Below, in pieces: positions 1-5,732 of a stretch of DNA of 12,600 bases; position 1 is the first letter of the stretch, and each line of letters begins with the position of its first letter. Origin of the DNA: Prevotella sp. GTDB taxonomy: Bacteria > Bacteroidota > Bacteroidia > Bacteroidales > Bacteroidaceae. The stretch lies in contig JAIJUV010000068.1 of NCBI GenBank assembly GCA_022732315.1, forward strand, positions 1 to 12,600. The letters are read 5' to 3'. The position numbers and the translations under genes are program-made. Below the pieces are notes generated by a model. That model was given only the letters and a program-made list of their open reading frames with translations. It ran no database searches and had not been told where the DNA came from.

Positions 1-5
1 GGGTG

Positions 6-169
6 TTCAGTATTCAGTATTCAGTTTTTTTCGCGATAGTTACCCTTTCTGTGGTTACAAATTATAAGTAATTATTTTATATTATATATTAATATATATA
101 TATATATAATATACTATCTATACAGAGGATGAAAACAACAGCGAAAAAAACTGAATACTGAATACTGAA
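6..169. repeat. Inverted-repeat element with A/T-rich core (MITE-like or cruciform)
   Basis: The left arm at 6-34 and the right arm at 141-169 are perfect 29-bp reverse complements. Read on the right arm, each is GCG, seven A, then three copies of the heptamer CTGAATA, the third ending just past the arm. Partial similarity extends about 7 bp further inward. The core (about 61-123) is almost pure A/T with a long TA alternation, so the element could extrude as a cruciform. No ORF lies inside. No target-site duplication can be judged because the left flank is only 5 bp. It could be a non-autonomous mobile element or another dispersed intergenic repeat; the sequence does not decide. Confidence 0.75.
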
Positions 170-345
170 TACGTTTCCCCATAATCGGGTATTACTTCGT
201 AATATGCTGATTTATATCGCAAAACATAGTTTTCGATACCGCAAAAACATAGAGATGCGCCCCATTAAGAAATAGAGTCCGTTTTTTAACGAAGTTTCAA
301 ATCGTAAGTGTTTTGCTGAAAATCGACCCTTATCACATGCCTAAA

Positions 346-377
346 TTTGTCGGATACCCAAAATCTTCGTATCTTTG
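346..377 (+). promoter_or_regulatory. Bacteroidales-type promoter without an obvious gene
   Basis: TTTG at 346-349, a 20-nt spacer, then TATCTTTG at 370-377 matches the TTTG/TAnnTTTG consensus of the primary sigma factor in Bacteroidales. Transcription would start near 384 and run right. No protein gene follows within several hundred bases, so the transcript could be an untranslated RNA, or this may be the remnant of a lost gene's upstream region. Confidence 0.5.
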
Positions 378-499
378 CATCGGCAATCGAAAGAACAACC
401 TTTTGTGCCTCAGGGCGGTCATCATAGAAGACCGCAGCTGGTCTTAAATGATGGCAGGCGCCGGTCATCAAATATACTCAATAGTTCTGTCATTGTTTC

Positions 500-517
500 T
501 AATTTTGCGCAAAGATA
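500..517. promoter_or_regulatory. Back-to-back -7 elements sharing a palindrome
   Basis: TAATTTTG (500-507, plus strand) and the reverse complement of TATCTTTG (510-517, minus strand) meet in the perfect palindrome TTTGCGCAAA (504-513). Each half matches TAnnTTTG, but neither has a clear TTTG box at the usual upstream distance. It may be a weak bidirectional promoter or chance. Confidence 0.3.
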
Positions 518-691
518 TAAAATCTAATTTATTTATGAGAAAAATCAGAAACTTTTTATGCTTTTTTATATGTTCTTTCTATCTTAATTGTCCGACTACG
601 TAAAGAAAAAGTTATTTTGGGCAAGGGTGTTATGGATTTAAAATCCGCCTCAAGCGAGAATGCTCAGAGGAGACATGAAAAGCCTACGGCT

Positions 692-708
692 GCGGATTGC
701 AAATCCGC
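692..708. repeat. REP-like hairpin, copy 1
   Basis: GCGGATT-GCA-AATCCGC forms a 7-bp stem with a 3-nt loop. It follows a smaller hairpin AGCC-TAC-GGCT at 681-691. The same 17 nt recur at 736-752, and fragments of it (AAATCC with G/C-rich flank) appear near 633-646 and 890-898, as expected for a dispersed REP-type unit. Confidence 0.6.
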
Positions 709-733
709 TTTAAAGTGGTCGAACCTTTTTTGT

Positions 734-754
734 CTGCGGATTGCAAATCCGCAG
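734..754. repeat. REP-like hairpin, copy 2
   Basis: This is the same 17-nt core as the hairpin at 692-708. Here the stem is lengthened to 9 bp by flanking CT/AG. Two copies within about 45 bp in intergenic DNA fit a REP/BIME-like arrangement. Confidence 0.6.
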
Positions 755-755
755 G

Positions 756-784
756 AACGCCTAGCGGACCATAACGCCTAGCGG
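756..784. repeat. Direct repeat of AACGCCTAGCGG, two copies
   Basis: The 12-mer AACGCCTAGCGG occurs at 756-767 and 773-784, a 17-bp period, between the second REP-like hairpin and the 22-bp tandem array. No function is apparent. Confidence 0.6.
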
Positions 785-791
785 TATTTTT

Positions 792-879
792 CTTAAGGCT
801 AAATTTATTTTCCCTTAAGGCTAAATTTATTTTTCCTTAAGGCTAAATTTATTTTTCCTTAAGGCTAAATATATTTTCT
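792..879. repeat. Four tandem copies of a 22-bp A/T-rich unit
   Basis: Copies lie at 792-813, 814-835, 836-857 and 858-879. The unit begins CTTAAGGCTAAATTTATT and ends in a T/C-rich tail. Copies 2 and 3 are identical, copy 1 differs at one base, and copy 4 has a few changes. Each copy carries the palindrome CTTAAG. The 22-bp period is about two helical turns, so a protein could bind each copy on one face, but no binding protein can be named. There are no unique spacers, so this is not a CRISPR array. Confidence 0.85.
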
Positions 880-907
880 TCCAAGCATGCAAATCCGGCG
901 GTACGGC

Positions 908-1154
908 AAGGGCAGAAGCCCCAGAAGCAACACGCCCTGAAAGGGCAGAAGCCCCTAGCCCAGGGCAACGCCCTGGGTATAATAGCAATCAGCAAGACGC
1001 CCTGTAAGGGCAAAAGCTTTGTATACTGCCAGGTATTTTAAAGCTTTTGCCCTTACAGGGCGACAGGTTTGTGTCCGTAATTACCCAGGGCGATGCCCTG
1101 GGCTAGGAGCTTCTGCCCTTTCAGGGCGTGCTGCTTCCAGGGGCTTCTGCCCTT
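908..1154. repeat. Long palindromic REP/BIME-like array
   Basis: The left arm (908-1020, 113 nt) and right arm (1040-1154, 115 nt) are near-perfect reverse complements around a 19-nt loop. The match weakens only in one short stretch (about 980-997 against 1063-1081). Each arm is itself made of small hairpins: GCCCT-GAA-AGGGC at 934-946, CCCAGGGC-AAC-GCCCTGGG at 959-977, GCCCT-GTA-AGGGC at 999-1011, and their counterparts on the right. It lies just past the 3' end of the leftward pilin operon, so it could stabilise or end that mRNA. G/C-rich palindromic arrays of this style recur in Bacteroidota genomes and may be moved by REP-associated tyrosine transposases. None is encoded here. Confidence 0.85.
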
Positions 1155-1231
1155 TACCTTTCCCTTCGGCCGGTGGCCGTTGGTTCAGGGCGTATTGGGT
1201 AATTTCAACCGTTCAGGTCGATATTTTTTCG
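1155..1231. repeat. Degenerate outer unit of the palindrome array
   Basis: This holds a 5-bp hairpin CGGCC-GGT-GGCCG (1167-1179) and a partial copy of the array unit (CAGGGCGTATTGGGTAAT, 1187-1204, like the sequence around 1082-1094 read on the other strand). It fills the space between the large palindrome and the last pilin gene. Confidence 0.45.
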
Positions 1232-2161
1232 CTATTCCGAAACACAACGGACAGACATCGCTATAGAACGGCTATTTGTATTCTTCTTCTGTACTCCTTT
1301 TGATATCCTGAGATTATATTCCTTTCCTGCTTTAAACGTAAGATTCTTTATTCTATCAAAAATTTCATCAGAAGCATTAATCCTATTACCAGGAACATCA
1401 AACATCTGGAATCCCGTAATCTTTTCCGGCAAGATAAATACGGTAACAGAATTATTTATTATCAGGTTTTTGTCTCCATATTTATAAAAGACAGCATCAA
1501 TATTCGTTTTATCATCAAATTGCCAATAGGGGATTCCACCATCTAATGTTCCAGAGAACCAACCAGTTTTGTAAGCCGAGACTATAACTGATCCGATTTC
1601 ATCCGAAAAACCGTCAAAACTAATATTCACCTTAGCCAAGGCATGCACCATCCAGATCTCTACGGTTTTCTTAGGCACCGTATCACAATCACGATTGGTA
1701 GCTAAGCCCCACAACAGATCAACTCCCAAAGGATTGAAAGCCGGCTGCACATAAGTCATCTTATCTCCCTCATTGAGAACAGAGTAATCTGGATAACTGG
1801 CATAAAAATCTAGCGTTCCCTCTTTTGGCCAGAAACGCTTGGGTGAATAATTCCAGTTATTACTACTATCACATACTACTTTCTGACCTCTAGCCGAATC
1901 ACCTACATGATACATAAACTTCTTAACCTCACCTGAAGGAGATTTATGAAAACCGAAAATCTGAATCGTGTCACCTGCTTTAAATTGCGTTTTACCAGCA
2001 TTCCGAGTATTGAGAATTTCCTTCCAATCTGATTGCACAGAAAACTCAATAGGCTGACCAGATACAGGAATAGCATCCTCCACCTGATTGGTACAGGCTG
2101 CACCCATCAAGACAAAGAAAATTATCCATAACTTACTATAACTATAAATATTCCGCTTCAT
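1232..2161 (-). CDS. Fimbrillin-like lipoprotein 3, altered C-terminus
   Basis: This is a putative pilus subunit of the FimA/Mfa1-like (Mfa_like_1) group. The start at 2161 (MKRNIYS) gives a 309-residue protein with a normal lipoprotein signal and a cysteine at about residue 23 (GAAC; the box is weak at -3). An upstream in-frame ATG at 2194 would overlap the preceding stop by 8 bp. Family marks are FKAGDTIQIFGF (about 60-71), FWPKEGTLDFYASYP (about 110-124), DLLWG, and a HALAKVNISF segment. The other two pilins end with a strand leading to V-x-DW. Here GKEYNLRIS (279-287) is followed by an unrelated tail of 22 residues, and no alternative frame restores DW. The end lies next to the palindrome array, so the 3' end may have been replaced. 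It is last in the operon and may be a tip or minor subunit; that is inference. Confidence 0.8.
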   Translation of the reverse strand: MKRNIYSYSKLWIIFFVLMGAACTNQVEDAIPVSGQPIEFSVQSDWKEILNTRNAGKTQFKAGDTIQIFGFHKSPSGEVKKFMYHVGDSARGQKVVCDSSNNWNYSPKRFWPKEGTLDFYASYPDYSVLNEGDKMTYVQPAFNPLGVDLLWGLATNRDCDTVPKKTVEIWMVHALAKVNISFDGFSDEIGSVIVSAYKTGWFSGTLDGGIPYWQFDDKTNIDAVFYKYGDKNLIINNSVTVFILPEKITGFQMFDVPGNRINASDEIFDRIKNLTFKAGKEYNLRISKGVQKKNTNSRSIAMSVRCVSE

Positions 2162-2186
2162 ATTCCCGATTATCCTTATAAAAACA

Positions 2187-3260
2187 TTATTCATTTTTCC
2201 CCTCTTTCCAATCCTCGACTTTAGTCGTTACGTTGAAATTGATAGGATCAAGTGAAAGTTTCAAATGAAATACATACGCTTTTCCTCCTTCAAACGTAAA
2301 AGACGGATCACTAACTCCTGGCACTTCTAGCAGATTTTTCGTTACCGTCACATCTTCCTTAAAATTTCCCTGCACTACCGTATAAGTTATCTTTAGATTA
2401 AAGTAATCGGGCTTCTTCTGAGGGATTATAAAGATATAAGAATCGTCATGATTTGTTACTTTATCATGTTCATGGTCTAACTGAGGAGGTGCACTTAACT
2501 TATATATGATACTATTGTCAAATTTCTTGCCATCTACTGTGCCATCTGGTGTCCAAGTATAAAACCAACTAATACCATTATCGGCGAGAGTCCAATCTCC
2601 ATTTTCAAGATTCAGATAGCCCGCCATAACAAAGACGCCTGAAATTTCTGAGGCGCCATATAGTTCCACCTCTTGAACTTTTATAACTGCCCCATTTTCC
2701 TCTAAATCCTGATTGGCTGTGATATCAAAGCCCAAACGAGCCAATGCATGATTGAAAGTAAATTTAACAGGTTCATTTGTCTTTGTCTGATCCTTAGCAT
2801 TAGCCCACACCAAATCTATAGGAGACACATTAGAAGGAAAAAATATACAAGTTGGATTAGCTTCGTTTTTATTAGGAGGACTTACCAGTTTTGGTTGATC
2901 ACTATAAGGCGCAAAGGCATAGAAATCCACAGATCCTTCACTTGGCCAATATCGGGTATTTGTATATTCCCAATGATTTTGATCTTTATTCCAGGTTACG
3001 TGTTCAGTATCCAGCAGAGATAAGATTTTCCCATTATAGTTGTATCTTGCAAAGACACCAAATCCGGAGTTACCTTCCGTCCCTTTGAGATGAGTATTAT
3101 CGGTTACTTCAGAACGGGTTGAAGCATTCCGACCCAGATAAGCATCAAAGTTGATTTCAGAAGATGAAGAAGATGAAGTTTCTTCCACGGCTTCGCCGGC
3201 ACAACCAGATAATACCAGCTGTGCTATCAAAACATAAAAGGCTAAACGAAGAAACTTCAT
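2187..3260 (-). CDS. Fimbrillin-like lipoprotein 2
   Basis: A 357-residue Mfa1/FimA-like pilin candidate. The signal ends in a textbook lipobox LSGC, with Cys20 as the lipidated residue. A serine run (29-34) links to INFDAYLGRNASTRSE. Arg44 and Arg49 sit where Porphyromonas pilins are cut by an arginine protease before assembly; whether that happens here is unknown. Family marks are FGVFARYNYNG (about 67-77), YWPSEGSVDFYAFAPY (about 104-119), FTFNHALARLGF, FIIPQ, and a C-terminal VEDW (Trp351). Pilin 1 lies 40 bp upstream with no visible terminator between. It is very like pilin 1, including 33 identical bases (2739-2771 = 3832-3864), so the two arose by duplication or exchange sequence. Confidence 0.88.
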   Translation of the reverse strand: MKFLRLAFYVLIAQLVLSGCAGEAVEETSSSSSSEINFDAYLGRNASTRSEVTDNTHLKGTEGNSGFGVFARYNYNGKILSLLDTEHVTWNKDQNHWEYTNTRYWPSEGSVDFYAFAPYSDQPKLVSPPNKNEANPTCIFFPSNVSPIDLVWANAKDQTKTNEPVKFTFNHALARLGFDITANQDLEENGAVIKVQEVELYGASEISGVFVMAGYLNLENGDWTLADNGISWFYTWTPDGTVDGKKFDNSIIYKLSAPPQLDHEHDKVTNHDDSYIFIIPQKKPDYFNLKITYTVVQGNFKEDVTVTKNLLEVPGVSDPSFTFEGGKAYVFHLKLSLDPINFNVTTKVEDWKEGKNE

Positions 3261-3300
3261 CTTATGATAATTTTTAATTCATTATTTTTATCTGATACGA

Positions 3301-4386
3301 TTAATTCAAAGGAATCTCGGGGATCGTATTATCATCTTTCCAATCTTCAACTGTAGCATCGAATTCGATTGGAGTCAGACCAATGCTCAAGTTGATCATA
3401 TATGCCTTGCCCTGCAAGAAATTCTTTACAATCGGACTAGAAACCGTACTTTTCATTTCTGCCATTTCACCATTATTATATTTAGTATATTTTATAGTGT
3501 AGTCTACGATAACATAAAGTTTATCAGCATTTTCTTCTGTTTTAGAGAAATCCTGTGGAATTACAAACAAATATTTTGTATCAGGATTAGGAGTAGATGC
3601 AGATGTAATAGTAGTTGCCGACTGAGTTTCAGAGAACCAATTAAAATTCTGCTTATCATTAGAAGATTGATTTGTCCAAAGACCATCAGAAGAAGTCTTA
3701 GACAAATCTATGGTACCCGTTTTATAGAAAGCTTTCGTTTTTTCATCAGCAGATCCTGCCAATGTTATCTTATTCAATGTAATAGTTGCATTAGAATAAT
3801 CTTTATTTAACTTTACAGTATAACCAATCTTAGCCAATGCATGATTGAAAGTAAATTTAACAGGATCGTTAGTCTTTTTCTGTTCCTTAACATTAGCCCA
3901 CAACAAATCTTTCTGGTCACCAACCTGTTCTGCTACAATAAAATTAATTTTAGATGTCTTTTTTGACGCTGTTCCATCTGAAGTTGTATTTAACGCTGTG
4001 GTAGCATCATAAGGAGCATACGCCAAGAAATCAATATGACCTTGTGTTGGCCAATACTTAACAGGAGTATATGTCCACGTTGTAACTTTATTAGAAGTTG
4101 TTCCAGTTACTTCCTGATTGTTGAACAAATTAGAACCAAACTCCTGCCCCCCCGTAGAGTTATAGTTACCAAACACACCAAAACCTTCTGATTGAAGAGT
4201 AGTATTATCCAGCACGCTACCACGTGAACCATTTACAGCAACTGCACTTCTTCCCAAATAGCCATCAAAGCTGATAGCCTCATTCTTAGAAGAATTGTCT
4301 GAAAAACTATTCAAGTCATCGCTTGAACAACTTACCAATGTCAACGCTGCCATTGCAGCAATACCCATAAAAAATTTCTTATACAT
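3301..4386 (-). CDS. Fimbrillin-like lipoprotein 1 (possible main pilin)
   Basis: A 361-residue Mfa1/FimA-like pilin candidate. The signal peptide ends in LVSC (Cys20), followed by SSDD, an acidic stretch of the kind that favours surface export of Bacteroidota lipoproteins. ISFDGYLGRSA (38-48) has Arg46, with Arg55 in GSRGS, at the possible maturation region. Then come FGVFGNYN (69-76), YWPTQGHIDFLAYAPY (111-126), DLLWANVKEQKK, FTFNHALAKIGY, FVIPQ and the end motif VEDW (Trp349). A run of seven G in the coding strand (4147-4153, Gly79-Gly80) could slip during replication and shift the frame. It lies 74 bp after the anchor gene; that gap contains two copies of CTTTACTATTT (4422-4432 and 4450-4460, plus strand). 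Being the first pilin gene, it may be the bulk subunit; that is inference. Confidence 0.88.
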   Translation of the reverse strand: MYKKFFMGIAAMAALTLVSCSSDDLNSFSDNSSKNEAISFDGYLGRSAVAVNGSRGSVLDNTTLQSEGFGVFGNYNSTGGQEFGSNLFNNQEVTGTTSNKVTTWTYTPVKYWPTQGHIDFLAYAPYDATTALNTTSDGTASKKTSKINFIVAEQVGDQKDLLWANVKEQKKTNDPVKFTFNHALAKIGYTVKLNKDYSNATITLNKITLAGSADEKTKAFYKTGTIDLSKTSSDGLWTNQSSNDKQNFNWFSETQSATTITSASTPNPDTKYLFVIPQDFSKTEENADKLYVIVDYTIKYTKYNNGEMAEMKSTVSSPIVKNFLQGKAYMINLSIGLTPIEFDATVEDWKDDNTIPEIPLN

Positions 4387-4460
4387 ATCTGTTTTAAATT
4401 AAACTAATCTATTATTACTATCTTTACTATTTTTATATGTTTCTTATCACTTTACTATTT

Positions 4461-5444
4461 CTACAGTTCCATATCAATATCCTCAGGTTTACCCCAATCC
4501 TTGATCGTGACGTCAAAACCACCAGAACTTCCCTCCGAAGGCTTCACCTCAGGTAATGGTTTCGGCACCTTAACATCAACATGGAGAGAAATAACATAAC
4601 CTAACTCCGATGAATTTTCATCTTTCTTAAACTTATCTCCTACCGCAAACTGATGATCTACCTGCGTCTTTTTGTCTATCAACAAAGCAGAAAGGGACAA
4701 CTTATTGTTTTCAGCATCTGAATGGGTGGTTTCTGGTAGTCCAAAACATTTAACCGATGTCTTCAACGTTCCTAGTGTTGCGTCATTTTTATCTATCGTT
4801 TTCGTCCAGGACTCCAGAAGATAAGTCACCTTACTCTGAAGCGGCTTCCCCTGTCCCAGCAGAAATCCTTCTGAAATACCAGTTAAGGATCCTCTCGCAG
4901 AATACAGGTTTCCTATACTTGGAACTTTCACGTTGACCTGGATATGCGAAAGCACATTCCTTGGCGTTAAAGTAACCTCAGAAGAGTCTCCAGAAACATC
5001 GAATTCATCGAGTTTATCAGAGGCAAGCCACTCGGGCTGAACCCCTATCTGTTCATCATCTCCACGCGAATACCAGCGCGATGTTGTATGCTGTACCACA
5101 GCTCGCGCTGTCTCGTAAGAGTCCATTCCCAGAAAGTCGAGTGTACCAAACTCGGTCGTACTCTGGTTGAATACCAGTACATGATATTTTCCAGGTTCTA
5201 AGGAAAAGTCGGCATGAGTTATCTCATTAGTCAAGACAGTTTGCGGAGCACCACCTGACCAGGGAAACACCATGACCGTCATACCAGTAGGCACCTCTTT
5301 ATCAAACAAATGCCAATCCACATTAATCCGCACCATTTTACGGCTATCCTTTTGCGGACAACCGGAATAGTCTTCATAAATGCAAGAAGTAAACAAAATG
5401 ATAAGGAGCCAACAGTATAAGAATAGCCCTATACATCTTTTCAT
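4461..5444 (-). CDS. DUF5119 / FimB-Mfa2-like pilus anchor lipoprotein
   Basis: A 327-residue lipoprotein that begins the pilin operon. The signal peptide ends FTSC (Cys21) and the mature protein opens CIYEDYSGCP, the two-cysteine start usual in FimB/Mfa2-type anchors. The segments VRINVDWHLFD, PTGMTVMVFPWSGG, GKYHVLVFNQ and FGTLDFLGMDSYETA fit the DUF5119 group of Bacteroidales lipoproteins linked to fimbriae. The C-terminus has FDVTIKDWG (Trp317), like the pilins. Anchor proteins of this kind hold the pilus base in the outer membrane and limit its length in Porphyromonas; the same role here is inferred from order and motifs. A promoter lies within about 100 bp upstream. The family name is from memory of motifs and needs a profile search. 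Confidence 0.78.
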   Translation of the reverse strand: MKRCIGLFLYCWLLIILFTSCIYEDYSGCPQKDSRKMVRINVDWHLFDKEVPTGMTVMVFPWSGGAPQTVLTNEITHADFSLEPGKYHVLVFNQSTTEFGTLDFLGMDSYETARAVVQHTTSRWYSRGDDEQIGVQPEWLASDKLDEFDVSGDSSEVTLTPRNVLSHIQVNVKVPSIGNLYSARGSLTGISEGFLLGQGKPLQSKVTYLLESWTKTIDKNDATLGTLKTSVKCFGLPETTHSDAENNKLSLSALLIDKKTQVDHQFAVGDKFKKDENSSELGYVISLHVDVKVPKPLPEVKPSEGSSGGFDVTIKDWGKPEDIDMEL

Positions 5445-5506
5445 GAATGCTTCATATTTATAAAACTTCTTTTCTAGTTATTATATTCATTTCAAAATTT
5501 CGAGTG

Positions 5507-5541
5507 CAAAATTACAACCTAAAATTGATTTAGCTCTCAAA
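5507..5541 (-). promoter_or_regulatory. Probable promoter of the fimbrillin operon
   Basis: On the minus strand TAATTTTG (5514-5507) is a perfect TAnnTTTG element, and TTTG at 5541-5538 is the nearest -33 box. The 23-nt spacer is a little longer than usual, so activity may need a helper factor. The start of transcription would be near 5500, giving a leader of about 55 nt before the anchor gene. No other -7 element was found between the four genes, which fits one transcript. Confidence 0.5.
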
Positions 5542-5560
5542 TAATATCTAAAAGATATTA
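5542..5560. promoter_or_regulatory. Inverted repeat abutting the fimbrial promoter
   Basis: TAATATC-TAAAA-GATATTA is a perfect 7-bp inverted repeat with a 5-nt centre, directly upstream of the -33 box. This is a typical place for an activator or repressor site. The A/T-rich sequence makes a chance match possible. Confidence 0.3.
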
Positions 5561-5630
5561 AAAAGTTACATGAGAAAAAGCTTTTGTTACGTCATCAGGT
5601 AAATTGCAAGTAACCATCTCTCTTGCAAGC

Positions 5631-5669
5631 AATAAAAAACCTCCAATCGAACCAATCGATTGGAGGTTT
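5631..5669 (-). terminator. Strong intrinsic terminator of the dut-envC operon
   Basis: A perfect 14-bp stem (5637-5650 with 5656-5669) closes a 5-nt loop. Read on the minus strand it is followed by a run of T (plus-strand AATAAAAAA at 5631-5639, partly in the stem). It lies 64 bp after the EnvC-like stop codon and separates the housekeeping operon from the pilin operon, both transcribed leftward. Confidence 0.9.
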
Positions 5670-5732
5670 CATTTCTATCATCTACAGCAGCCAGGCAGTA
5701 AAAACACTACCGGCTGCATAATTTTCATGCAT

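Larger units (their letters stand above)
170..640. other. Gene-free stretch with promoter-like signals
   Basis: No convincing gene is visible. It holds a small palindrome ATTAC-TTC-GTAAT near 190-203, two imperfect copies of a CGCAAAACATAG-like string at 216-229 and 236-252, a full Bacteroidales promoter at 346-377, a 6-bp hairpin GCGGTC/GACCGC at 415-435, a repeated GGTCATCA (418-425 and 463-470), and a palindromic pair of -7 elements at 500-517. The two short ORFs near it (61 and 23 codons on the minus strand) resemble no protein I know. A 22-residue plus-strand ORF at 535-603 has a lipoprotein-signal-like look. Confidence 0.5.

Noticed and set aside
286..471. A 61-codon minus-strand ORF
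   Set aside because: It needs a TTG start, resembles no family I know, and runs antisense through a well-formed plus-strand promoter at 346-377.
422..493. A 23-residue minus-strand ORF (MTELLSIFDD start) behind the minus -7 element
   Set aside because: It is very short, with no recognisable family. Joining it to the 61-codon ORF would need a frameshift that nothing supports.
792..879. CRISPR array
   Set aside because: The 22-bp units abut each other without unique spacers, and no cas gene is present.
1019..1303. Plus-strand ORF of 94 codons across the palindrome
   Set aside because: It is a translation of the REP-like array and the antisense of pilin 3; such frames appear wherever these arrays occur.
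2162..2194. Upstream ATG at 2194 as the start of pilin 3
   Set aside because: It overlaps the pilin 2 stop and adds 11 residues before the normal lipoprotein signal; the ATG at 2161 fits a signal peptide better.
5604..5628. Inverted repeat TTGCAAG/CTTGCAA as ends of an invertible promoter
   Set aside because: Only 7 bp on each side with an 11-nt centre, no partner copy on the other side of the fimbrial promoter and no invertase gene nearby.
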